Positions 54,560 to 63,349 of a DNA stretch of 64,000 bases are shown one piece after another (the stretch's first letter is position 1; every line of letters begins with the position of its first letter). The DNA is from JAWKTM01 sp041399085. GTDB taxonomy: Bacteria > Planctomycetota > Planctomycetia > Pirellulales > Pirellulaceae. A model generated the notes under the pieces. It was not told the DNA's origin. It worked only from the letters and a program-made list of their open reading frames with translations, and did not search any database. Location: NCBI GenBank assembly GCA_041399085.1, contig JAWKTM010000023.1, positions 1 through 64,000 of the forward strand, read 5' to 3'. Position numbers and translations under genes: made by a program.

Positions 54560-54898
54560 TCACAGAATCTCTAACACCGCCTCGGGCGGACGCCCCAATC
54601 TCGCCTTGCCGCCCGAAACCACAATGGGTCTCTCAATGATCTCGGGATGTGTCGCCATGCGGGTAATCAACTCTTGCGCGTCATCGGTCTCCGGCAATCC
54701 CAAAGCCCGATGCTCTTTAGGCCGAATCAAATCCTTCGGCTGTACGCCGAGCTTTTTCAGCAATCCACTCAATGCCTTGGCGTCGGGCGGCTCTTTGAGA
54801 TACTCAACTACCGTCGGCTCGATTCCGCGATCGCGCAGTAATTGCAACGTCTGGCGACTCTTGGTACATCGTGGATTATGGTAGATCGTTACGGCCAT
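54560..54898 (-). CDS. arsC: Glutaredoxin-dependent arsenate reductase (ArsC-like)
   Basis: 112 residues, the usual ArsC length. The active-site Cys lies in IYHNPRCTKSRQTLQLLRD, followed by VVEYLKEPPD, KDLIRPKEHRALGL and the closing ERPIVVSGGKARLGRPPEAV. The enzyme reduces arsenate to arsenite using glutaredoxin; some relatives are the YffB/SpxA-like group. The second half with GGKARLGRPPE favours ArsC. No arsenite pump is adjacent. ATG 54898 with AAGGA ten bases upstream. Confidence 0.88.
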   Translation of the reverse strand: MAVTIYHNPRCTKSRQTLQLLRDRGIEPTVVEYLKEPPDAKALSGLLKKLGVQPKDLIRPKEHRALGLPETDDAQELITRMATHPEIIERPIVVSGGKARLGRPPEAVLEIL

Positions 54899-54958
54899 CT
54901 CACATGGTTCCTTTCGATAGTCGAAGCAACATTCGACGAATGCCACTGCTAGTCATTT

Positions 54959-55942
54959 CTAAGCTCCAATACGAACGATCACTCGACCGACCTGTTCGCC
55001 GTTCAATATCCGACGCACTTCCCGATCCACGTCGTCCAATGGAACTTCGGTAACCTGGGAATCCAGTTCGCTCAGTCGCCACTCACCGGCTAACCTGTTC
55101 CAAATCTCAAGCCGTCGCGGGTAGGGGCAATCGGCGGACGCCACGCCGGCAAGCGTAACGCCTCGCAGCAAAAACGGGTAAACTGACATCTGCAATTCGG
55201 CCCCGCCTACCAATCCACATGCAGCGATGCAACCCCCATATCGCGTCGATCGCAACAGCGTCGCAAGCGTGACACCTCCGACCGTGTCCACACCCCCGGC
55301 CCATTGTCCGCGGAGCATCGGTCGTTCGCTTGTGTCACACACTTCGCTCCGATCCATGACACGCGCCGCGCCCCAGCGTCGAAGTTGCTCGTGCCAATCC
55401 TTCTTGCCCGTCACCGCGACGACTCGATATCCGAGCTTGGCCAACAATCGCACCGAAAGACTCCCGACGCCGCCCGTCGCGCCCGTCACGACCACTTCTC
55501 CCAATTCGGGCCCCACTTCGTTTCTTTGAATCGCCATCACACATTGGGCAGCCGTGAAGCCGGCGGTTCCCAGAATCATCGCCTCGCGAGCCGTAAGCCC
55601 CGGCGGTTGCGGAACGATCCAGCTTGATGGCACCCGCACATACTCGGCCCAAGCGCCCCAGTGGGACTGCCCCAGTTCGTAACCGGTCACGAGCACTCGA
55701 TCGCCAGCCTGGTAATCGCTCGACGAACTCGATTCCACGATGCCCGCCGCGTCGATTCCCGGCACATGAGGCAACTGTCTGACCACGCCGGGATGTCCCG
55801 TGGCGGCCAACGCATCCTTATAATTGAGCGACGACCATTGGACGCGAATGAGCACGTCTCCCGCGGGTAGTCGCTCACTCGGCAACCGCTGTAGCGAACC
55901 GCGGACGCCATCCGCGGTATCCTCCACGAGGTCCACAGGCAC
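54959..55942 (-). CDS. YhdH/AcuI-type NADPH:quinone oxidoreductase or acryloyl-CoA reductase
   Basis: 327 residues of the MDR superfamily, YhdH/YhfP branch: VQWSSLNYKDALAATGHPGV, HVPGIDAAGIV, LGTAGFTAAQCVMAI, the NADPH motif VVVTGATGGVGSLSVRL and VDTVGGVTLATLL. Members reduce acryloyl-CoA or quinones. The GTG at 55942 lacks a Shine-Dalgarno. An ATG at 55961 (MSNEHFSA) would give the usual N-terminus, but it is one base out of frame; removing a T after GCC restores MSNEHFSAVDLVEDTADG. So the start may contain a frameshift. It lies 60 bases upstream of arsC on the same strand. Confidence 0.85.
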   Translation of the reverse strand: MPVDLVEDTADGVRGSLQRLPSERLPAGDVLIRVQWSSLNYKDALAATGHPGVVRQLPHVPGIDAAGIVESSSSSDYQAGDRVLVTGYELGQSHWGAWAEYVRVPSSWIVPQPPGLTAREAMILGTAGFTAAQCVMAIQRNEVGPELGEVVVTGATGGVGSLSVRLLAKLGYRVVAVTGKKDWHEQLRRWGAARVMDRSEVCDTSERPMLRGQWAGGVDTVGGVTLATLLRSTRYGGCIAACGLVGGAELQMSVYPFLLRGVTLAGVASADCPYPRRLEIWNRLAGEWRLSELDSQVTEVPLDDVDREVRRILNGEQVGRVIVRIGA

Positions 55943-56017
55943 TGAAGTGTTCGTTGGACATCGGCGTCTCTCTCTTTTCGAGTGAATCGGTGTCGCATAC
56001 TAATCGAGATCATGTCA

Positions 56018-57179
56018 TCATAACAACGCCGCCAAGGCCTCCAGCAGCCGCTCCAAATGCTGTCGCGTATTGTAAAGGTGACAAAGAGACACGAATCGTT
56101 CGTCTCGCCAGCTCACAATGGGAACTTCAATTCCATAATCTTGCCACAGTGAGTGCTGCAAAGCCCGAGCATCACCTGGGGGTAATGGCAGATGGGTCAT
56201 GGAGCCGTACCAAGCATGGCCGTCGCTGGTCGCGGGAGCATACGGCTGGCATTGCAAGAGGTCGAGCAAGCCGGTCCGAGCTTCGCCAGCCATGACATAC
56301 ATTCGCTCGCGAACACTCTCGAATCCAACGAGTTGAAGAAGTCAACTGCCGCGGGGATCGCTAAAGGCACTCGGATCGCGGTGCCGCTCAGTAAATTCGT
56401 CGAACCATCGTTCCAGTTTTGTGGGCGGCGTTCGTCCCAACTCATCGCGGCCGGTCTCATCCACGGCTGAAACTGCGGCGATACATAAAGGAATCCCGTT
56501 CCAAACGGAGCACACAGCCATTTGTGGCAACTGGCTGTGTAAAAGTCACAACCGAGCCGCCGAAGATCAACGGGCGTTTGCAGCAAGGCATGAGGCCTCA
56601 ATGCAGACCAAAGCAGGAGTGCGACTACGCTCGACAAATGGCTTCCACCGGCAAGATAATGGCGGTGGGTGAGGTAATGTGACTCACAATCAACAGACGT
56701 GTTTGCACCGTAACACGCGAGAAGATCGCTTCTAACACTTCACCGACCGAGCTGATCGGGAGCGGAAGCCGGGCGATGGCCAGCTTGGCTCCGACAGCAT
56801 CCGCGGCTCGGCGCCAAATTCGCTCGACCGCGCCATACTCGTGGTCGGTCAGTAGGACTTCGTCACCAGGGCCCGATCGAAATCCGTCCGCGACGAGGTT
56901 CATACCGGCGGTGGCGTTCTCCACGAAAATCATGTCGTCAGCCACACAATTCACAAACGTGGCTAGGCGCCGGCGTGCGTCGAACCAAGCGGGCTCGAAT
57001 TGCCGCACGAAGAAGTCCATCGGTTGTTCGTCGAGCGCATCCTGCCACGCTCGACGCGCCGCGCGAACGGGCGCGGGCGGCGGTCCGAACGAACCATGGT
57101 TGAGATAAATGGTGTCAGGACGCAACCGCCACGCGGCGGCCACGTCCTGCCAGTCTTCCTCGAAATTTGCCCGCCGCAC
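56018..57179 (-). pseudogene. Class V aminotransferase (isopenicillin-N-epimerase-like), frameshifted
   Basis: Three frames in order give one class V PLP protein. From the GTG at 57179: RLRPDTIYLNHGSFGPPPAP, FVENATAGMNLVADGF, TDHEYGAVERIW, ending in SHITSPTAIILPVEAICRA. A shift near 56635 leads to VDLRRLGCDFYTASCHKWLC, with the PLP Lys, and FGTGFLYVSPQF, MSWDERRPQNWNDGSTN. A shift near 56280 leads to the final VPIVSWRDERFVSLCHLYNT. At least two indels break it. If repaired it would be about 386 residues. Neighbour of a YhdH-type gene on the same strand; either decayed or mis-sequenced. Confidence 0.8.
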
Positions 57180-57329
57180 TTGCCGCTCCGTCCCATTCGA
57201 CCACGCGTCTGTTGCTACCGCAATTCACATGCGCAGTGTAGGGAGCGGCACATGGCCGGGGCAATGGCGGGCCACCGGACCCAGCTCGTGGATGTGCCGG
57301 AGTCCGGTGTCGGGCTTCAATCTCGCTCG

Positions 57330-57825
57330 CTAATTCATCGGCGGCGCGGGCGGCATGCGATCGTCGGGCATGTCCGGGAAATCCGTGGGGATTGTCACAT
57401 CTCCCATGAGTGGGCCAACCGGCGGAACCATGTGATCTGGCAGCGGAGGCAGCGCGTCCGGCGTGGGAGGAATCTCGGGCATGTCGGGCACTCCCGGAAA
57501 TCCCGGCAGCGGCGATTCAAAGCCGCCGGGCGCTACCAGCGGGTTATGTAGAAACGCGTCGGGAACATCAGGCACGGCGGGCGGCGTCATCGCTTCGGAT
57601 AACGGAGCGCCAAGATCCGGCTCGGGGATCATCGGTGGAATCTCACTCTCGTTCGGCAAGGCAGCCGGATCCACGGTTGGCGAAGATGCTGGCGCCCGAC
57701 GACGGTGTAAACGAAGTTAGGGTCGTCGGATTTCGCAAAGGCTCCTTCCCCCGGTCGCCGGCCGTCTTGCCACATCCGAACATGGATCCACAAACGGTAA
57801 CAACAAGATTTAAGACGCAATCCAA
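57330..57825 (-). pseudogene. Proline-rich lipoprotein-like gene, one frameshift
   Basis: From a TTG at 57825 the frame reads MDCVLNLVVTVCGSMFGCGK, a short signal with a lipobox-like Cys, then KEPLRNPTTLTSFTPSSGAS. Near 57685 the frame must change by one base to continue as SSPTVDPAALPNESEIPPMI and about 100 residues of Pro/Met/Asp-rich sequence (GVPDMPEIPPTPDALPPLPD) up to the stop at 57330. Removing one base after GGCGCC restores it. No family recognised. It follows the PilP-like remnant on the same strand. Confidence 0.5.
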
Positions 57826-57846
57826 TGATGTCTCATGGCTACTATC

Positions 57847-59009
57847 TCACTTATAACGCTTTGTGATACAACAAATCCGTAGGCTGTCACATCCCGGACG
57901 CCGGAACGGTTGACACGGCTCGAGTGGGCACTGGCGGGCAGCAACAGGCCCAAACCCTGGTAGGCCCATCCCCGTCAAACCCGGGAGATAGAAGGCATCG
58001 GGAAACATGCTCGCGTCCGCGGGACCGCCTGGGCCACCGGGGCCTGCCGGATCCACGAATCCGCCACCAGGAAATCCTGGACCACCGACGGGATTCGCCG
58101 TCACTGGGCGAGTCGATGGCGTCGAACTGCGCGACGATGAGGAGTATCCGGTCGGCGGACGTAGTAGCACTGAACCTCTTTGGTGTTTACCGCCGATTGC
58201 AGCCCAAACAGGTCGAGTAGCCAGGAGTGAATCGCCTTCGGGACAAAACCACACCTGGCGAGACCTCTTGATGGATATCTCGTCCGCATGCTCTGTCCGG
58301 CATGGCACGGTCGTCTTACTGATGAATGGAGTATGGCGCTGGGTTCCTTATTTTCGGCAAACCCCAATAGTCGGACACTAGGCGGCGACCACGTCGGCTC
58401 CCGAAGTTCGGGTTCCGGCTCGACCGCCGTTGTGGTTGGCTGTTCAACTGGCGTGCGAACAATCTCGGGCTTGGGTTTCTCTGGTTCCGGCATAATAGGC
58501 GGAGCAAACAGATCGCGAATCGGAACGGCGCCCGACGTCTCGTTCGCCAGAGGTGTTCCGGAGTCGTCGGAACTCGACGGAAGAGTGGAATCCTCCGACG
58601 AGTTTGTCGCAACCTTTTCAAAGCCGCGGACTCATTGGTCCTCTGGCCATTAGCCGAGTCGCCAGCGATCGATTCATTCACGGACTTTCCATCGTCAGCT
58701 ACTGCGGCGACGGCCTCACGGAGTCGCCCTGAAACCGTGGATTTTACCGCGACCTCGCGATTCTCATCGGGCGGCGACTGAACGATCGCCGCCTCGGGAT
58801 CAACTTCATCCGAAGCAGGCGACGACAACGACGCCGGTACGTCAGGCGTGGCGGCCGAGTTGGTCGCACTTGCCAGTGTGGCGTAGCAGAACACCTTCGG
58901 TCGCGGCAGCCGTTACTGCTTCAATGGTGGACTCGTCGCAACCAGTGGCGAGTAAAGTCACGATCACCAGCAGCGAGAGCGGGCCTAATTGTAGCGCGAT
59001 ATGGCGCAC
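57847..59009 (-). pseudogene. PilP-like proline-rich lipoprotein, several frameshifts
   Basis: A GTG at 59009 opens a lipoprotein signal (LGPLSLLVIVTLLATGCDES, Cys after LATG). The frame then changes to TLASATNSAATPDVPASLSS, later to the PilP/GspC-like segment IRDLFAPPIMPEPEKPKPEI and PPSVRLLGFAENKEPSAILH, and later to a Gly/Pro-rich end (GPGFPGGGFVDPAGPGGPGG). At least three indels. The RDxFAPP motif and the RLLGF strand resemble the inner-membrane lipoproteins of type IV pili and type II secretion, fitting the ATPase and platform genes 1 kb away. Function lost unless the sequence is wrong. Confidence 0.55.
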
Positions 59010-59500
59010 GTTGATGAACGGCGGCGTGTTGCGCCGTGGGCTCTCCCCACAGGTCGCAACGAACGACGAAACAGACGGATTATCATCCGTTAGATGGATC
59101 TGACTGCCCCTCGAAGCGCGCTGCATTGCCCGCCCACGGACCGTGGCAACATCTACAGCGTGATGAGGATTCAAACAACCTTAGATTGAATTTCAGCGGT
59201 GGGAGCAAGTGCACCGCGACATTTGACTGTCTGCCGATCCAGACCTGCTCGACAATCCACACTTGCGGACCAATCGTCATTCGCTTGCGACAAGCGGACA
59301 CACAGTGATCTACGTGCCGGTACGACTGGAACTAGGCGGTGCCGCGGCAATGAACGAACCAGGGTGGATGATGGGATCGCCAGTTTGACTCGCTTATCGC
59401 TCAAGCTACGTTTCTATGCCAAACAATGGAAGCATTGCGTATTGAATCGTCAATTCAAACGTGTTTCGCACATGGATCGGCATATTGGGGGCAGAGCACA
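59010..59500. other. Region between the PilP-like remnant and the receiver gene
   Basis: 490 bases without a supported gene. A piece around 59305-59388 reads VIYVPVRLELGGAAAMNEPG with a stop soon after, which looks vaguely coding but has no start or family. It is divergent space and should hold promoters for both flanking units. Confidence 0.35.
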
Positions 59501-59933
59501 ATGCACATACAACAGCGACATCTGTTGTTAGTCGAAAGGATATGCTCTCTTTCGGATATCACGGCCTTTCGTTTGGAGTTGCTGGGATACGCCGTCGAGG
59601 CCGTTCCCTCGGCCGAGGACGCGGTGGTCAGCCTGGAACGACGCCGACGGATTAATTCTGCTAGACCTCCACCAGCCTGGCATGAGTGGCCTGGAATTCA
59701 TCGAGCAACTGACGCGGGATGAAAGCACCAACACGATTCCCATCATGGCGATCGCGATTGACGCCGACTTGGAATCCGTACAGAAGGCTCACAAGGCCGG
59801 CGCGGTCGACTACCTTGTCGCCCCCTACGACCCCACGGTTCTCGAAGAGAAAGTCGCTCGGCAGCTAGAGCGCAGCTCAGCACCGACGGCGACACCGACT
59901 CGACCCGCACTCGCGCTAGGAAGACGTACCTAG
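59501..59933 (+). pseudogene. Response-regulator receiver, one frameshift
   Basis: ATG 59501 (MHIQQRHLLLVERICSLSDI) leads through ELLGYAVEAVPSAEDAVVSL. One base must be skipped near 59640 to continue as DADGLILLDLHQPGMSGLEF, with the phospho-acceptor Asp, then IPIMAIAIDADLESVQKAHK and GAVDYLVAPYDPTVLEEKVA up to the stop at 59933. The Lys before Pro in strand 5 is Ala (VAPYD). Read this way it is a stand-alone receiver of about 143 residues just before the secretion ATPase gene; without the shift it is truncated. Confidence 0.75.
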
Positions 59934-60029
59934 TCGCGACACACCATATACCATTTCCCGCTCGACGACGTAGGTGCAGATGTCGTCGAGCGGTGGAGCG
60001 TCTAATAATCGCACACACGGGGCACACTC

Positions 60030-61718
60030 ATGGCCAGGCTTGGAGACATACTCATCGCGCGCGGCGATATGACCGAGGACCAACTGCGCGATGCCTTGGC
60101 GTCACACGGACGCGAACGTGGAATGTTGGGCAATACCCTTGTAAAACTTGGGTACATTTCGCTCGAGCAGTTGGGGTCAGCGCTCTCCGAGCAGTTTGAG
60201 GTTCCCTACCGATCGCTCGGCGGCGAAGAGATTAATCCCCAGATCGTTCGACTGTTGCCCGAAAGCATGGCTCGAGAACGGCAGGTCGCGCCGATCGAGG
60301 TTGAGGGGAACCAACTCACATTGGCCATGCTCGCTCCCGACGACATCGGCACTGTCTTCGAAGTGGAGATGATCACCGGTTATCGCGTCGATCCGGTGGT
60401 TGTCGTCAGCAAGGATCTCCAAGCGGTACTGGATCGGGGATTCGACGAACGTGTGTCGGCTCGCCAAACGGTTGTCGACATCAAGCTTGCCGAGTTGGAA
60501 GAGGCTAAAGCGACTGGCGACCAAGAGGTTGAAGTCGTGGTCGAACGCGACGAGGACGACGCGCCGGTCGTGCGCCTCGTTCAGTCAATTTTAATGGGTG
60601 CCACGAACGCGGGCGCTAGCGATATTCACCTGGAACCTCATAAACCGCAAATGCGGGTTCGATATCGCGTTGACGGGCAATTGCAACAGGTGATGACGAT
60701 TCCCGATCATACGGAAGAGGCCGTTGTCGCTCGTATCAAGGTAATGGCGGATATGGATACGACGGAGACACGTCGCCCGCAGGACGGCAACCTTACGATC
60801 GAAGAAAATGGGCAACGAGCTAGCTTTCGTGTGAGCACGATTCCCACGGTTGGTGGCGAAAAGGTCGTGATGCGTGTGTTGGACGAAACCAATAAGGTCT
60901 TCACCTTTGAAGCCCTCGGTATGCCGGAGAAGGAAGTCACGATCTGTAAGGACTTGATTAACAAGCCTTATGGCATGGTGGTTGTCACGGGACCAACGGG
61001 TTCTGGTAAAACGACTACCATGTACACGATGCTAACCAACATCGACTCGAACGAGAAAAATGTGTCGACCATTGAGGATCCCGTCGAGTTTCGCTTGCCG
61101 GGCATCAATCAAGTTCATGCGGACAACGCCCACGGAATGGGGTTCGCGACAGGTCTAAAGTATCTCATGCGACAAGATCCTGACGTGATCCTGGTCGGCG
61201 AAATTCGCGATCAAGAGACGGCAACCACCGCCGTGCAAGCGGCACTGACGGGTCACTTGCTGATTAGCACCCTACACACGAACACAGCCGTGGGTTCGGT
61301 TACCCGTCTCGGCGACCTTGGTTTGGACAATTTCAAGATCGCCGGGGCTCTATTGGCCGCCATTGCCCAGCGATTGCTGCGAAAGATTTGTCCCTACTGC
61401 AAGGAGCCGACGGATCCCAATCCAACAATGCTATCGCACTTATTGAAAGGTGCGGAGTTGCCCGACGGCGCACAGTTCTATCGCGGAGCCGGATGCTCCA
61501 AGTGTCTTGGCACCGGTTACTCTGGCCGTTTGCCCATTTATGAGATCATGGTAGTGACGCCAGCTTTGGAACGCGGCATCGAAGCGGGGTTGCCAGGTTC
61601 CAAGTTGCGGGAGATTGCTGTCGCCGACGGAATGGTCGAGTTAGCCGCGGCGGGACTCAAGCAAGCGATAGCGGGCAAGACATCCGTTGAGGAAGTGTAT
61701 TTCAAACTGTCGACGTAG
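60030..61718 (+). CDS. Type II secretion/type IV pilus assembly ATPase (GspE/PilB)
   Basis: 562 residues. An N-terminal GspE-N domain (MARLGDILIARGDMTEDQLR) is followed by the ATPase: SDIHLEPHKPQMRVRYRVDG, Walker A GPTGSGKTTT at about 320-329, the Asp box STIEDPVEFRLPGINQV, Walker B VILVGEIRDQETA (about 387-399), the His box LISTLHTN, and two CxxC pairs (CPYCKEP, CSKCLGTGYSGR) that bind zinc. It powers pseudopilus assembly in the cytoplasm. All motifs are intact. ATG 60030 has a weak Shine-Dalgarno. First gene of a gspE-gspF-gspG unit, 77 bases before gspF. Confidence 0.94.
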   Translation: MARLGDILIARGDMTEDQLRDALASHGRERGMLGNTLVKLGYISLEQLGSALSEQFEVPYRSLGGEEINPQIVRLLPESMARERQVAPIEVEGNQLTLAMLAPDDIGTVFEVEMITGYRVDPVVVVSKDLQAVLDRGFDERVSARQTVVDIKLAELEEAKATGDQEVEVVVERDEDDAPVVRLVQSILMGATNAGASDIHLEPHKPQMRVRYRVDGQLQQVMTIPDHTEEAVVARIKVMADMDTTETRRPQDGNLTIEENGQRASFRVSTIPTVGGEKVVMRVLDETNKVFTFEALGMPEKEVTICKDLINKPYGMVVVTGPTGSGKTTTMYTMLTNIDSNEKNVSTIEDPVEFRLPGINQVHADNAHGMGFATGLKYLMRQDPDVILVGEIRDQETATTAVQAALTGHLLISTLHTNTAVGSVTRLGDLGLDNFKIAGALLAAIAQRLLRKICPYCKEPTDPNPTMLSHLLKGAELPDGAQFYRGAGCSKCLGTGYSGRLPIYEIMVVTPALERGIEAGLPGSKLREIAVADGMVELAAAGLKQAIAGKTSVEEVYFKLST

Positions 61719-61795
61719 CGCTCGTAGCACGAGACATAGCGGCGTCTCAGGTGACTCACAAATCGCGCGAAGCGAACGAATAAGGGATCGCAGAC

Positions 61796-62926
61796 ATGGC
61801 AGGACAGGCAGTTCCGAACGCGGCCAAGCCAGCCGGACTCGTTCAACAACTGAGCCAGATCCAGATCGGCGGCGCGAAGAAAGCGTCAAAAGTTAAGAAA
61901 CGCGATCTGATCTATATGTTGCGTAATATTTCCACCTTGGTCGACAATGGGTTGTCGTTGCCCAAGGCGCTCGAAACGGTATCGCAAGAGAAGACTTTGC
62001 GCAAATACGCGCACATGTTGGTCAATATCCGCCAGCGCGTCGAGCAGGGAGAGACCTTCAGTAACGCGGCGGCAAAGTTTCGCGACGCCTTTAGCGATTT
62101 GATGATTCAACAGATCAAGGTCGGCGAACGAAGCGGTACACTGTCGGCCACGCTCGCGCGTCTTACCGCCCAATTGGAACAGGGCGATAACTTGAAGAGC
62201 CAGATCATCAAACGACTCACGTATCCGGCCATGCTTATGTTCTTTGGCAGCGGCGCCGTCTCGTTCATGTTGCTGTTCGTCGTGCCAACGTTCGAGAAGA
62301 CATACTCGGAGTCCGGGGCCAAGCTGCCCGCGGTCACTCAGTTGCTGATCGATACCGGACGTTTCGGAAAAAGCTATGGCTGGCTAATCGCCATAGGAAT
62401 TGTGGCGACTGTCGTGGGGACAATTCTGGTGCGGCGAAATCCGACGGGCCGGTATGCGTTCGACCGATCGATACTAAGAATCCCCATGCTAGGCGATTGG
62501 TTTCGTAACATTGCCGTGTTGCAGTTCATGGAGGTGCTGGGAAATCTGATGGACTCCGGATTTACGGTCGTCGAATCATTGGAAGCTTGTAGCCGGGCGA
62601 TCAACAATATGGCAATTCGGCGCAGCATTGAAGAACTGAGATTGTCCGTGCTACGCGGCGAGAAATTCAGCAGCGAATTGGAAAAGCATGGCAATATGTT
62701 TCCGCCGATCGCCATTCAGCTCGTCATTATTGGTGAGAAAACTGGTACGTTGGCGAAAGTCACCACGCAGGTTCGCGAGCATCTGCGGCGGGAAGTTGAA
62801 CGCACGACCAATTTGATGTTGGGCACGATCGAGCCGGTGATGACCATAACTTTGGCCGGCGCGATTGGCACCATTTTGCTCGCGATCTACCTACCAATGT
62901 TCGACATGATTAATACGATGGGCTAA
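61796..62926 (+). CDS. Type II secretion/type IV pilus inner-membrane platform protein (GspF/PilC)
   Basis: 376 residues with the two T2SSF domains: VKKRDLIYMLRNISTLVDNG, GERSGTLSATLARLTAQLEQ and, after the membrane helices, IAVLQFMEVLGNLMDSGFTV, EKTGTLAKVTTQVREHLRRE. Three membrane helices (AMLMFFGSGAVSFMLLFVVP, WLIAIGIVATVVGTILV and the C-terminal ITLAGAIGTILLAIYLPMFD) match the family. It is the platform on which the ATPase acts. ATG 61796. The pseudopilin gene follows 62 bases downstream. Confidence 0.94.
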   Translation: MAGQAVPNAAKPAGLVQQLSQIQIGGAKKASKVKKRDLIYMLRNISTLVDNGLSLPKALETVSQEKTLRKYAHMLVNIRQRVEQGETFSNAAAKFRDAFSDLMIQQIKVGERSGTLSATLARLTAQLEQGDNLKSQIIKRLTYPAMLMFFGSGAVSFMLLFVVPTFEKTYSESGAKLPAVTQLLIDTGRFGKSYGWLIAIGIVATVVGTILVRRNPTGRYAFDRSILRIPMLGDWFRNIAVLQFMEVLGNLMDSGFTVVESLEACSRAINNMAIRRSIEELRLSVLRGEKFSSELEKHGNMFPPIAIQLVIIGEKTGTLAKVTTQVREHLRREVERTTNLMLGTIEPVMTITLAGAIGTILLAIYLPMFDMINTMG

Positions 62927-62991
62927 GCGGCGAGGTTGCTTGCCTGGCCCGATGTGAAGCTGATTCAAACTAGGACTGGGAATAAAGTGTG

Positions 62992-63330
62992 ATGCAAACG
63001 AACTTTGCTGTCTGCCGTCGCCGTGGGTTTAGCATGCTCGAATTGGTCGCGGTCGTGACCATCCTGGGAATCATAGCGGCGATTGTGGTGCCGCGAATGA
63101 GGACGCGAGCGGCTGACTCGCAGAAGGCGGCTTGCGACGTGAATCGATCAAATATCGAGATCCAGGCCCAACTGTGGTTTCGCGATAAGGGAGTGTGGCC
63201 CGCCGCGAATCTAAGCGATATCGGGGCGGACGCGAAATTCTTTCCCGATGGATTGCCGAAGTGCCCGATCAACAATGGGTCGTACACATTTAACTCGACG
63301 ACCGAAAAGGTGAATGGGCACGCTCATTAG
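62992..63330 (+). CDS. Type II secretion pseudopilin (GspG-like)
   Basis: About 112 residues. The prepilin cleavage site and helix are clear: RRRGFSMLELVAVVTILGII, with processing between Gly and Phe and Glu at +5. A short globular part follows (SNIEIQAQLWFRDKGVWPAA, DGLPKCPINNGSYTFN). Small GspG-like pseudopilins of this type are common in planctomycetes. ATG 62992 or GTG 62989 is the start. Last gene of the secretion unit. Confidence 0.9.
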   Translation: MQTNFAVCRRRGFSMLELVAVVTILGIIAAIVVPRMRTRAADSQKAACDVNRSNIEIQAQLWFRDKGVWPAANLSDIGADAKFFPDGLPKCPINNGSYTFNSTTEKVNGHAH

Positions 63331-63349
63331 TTATGGGACGAACTGGTTG

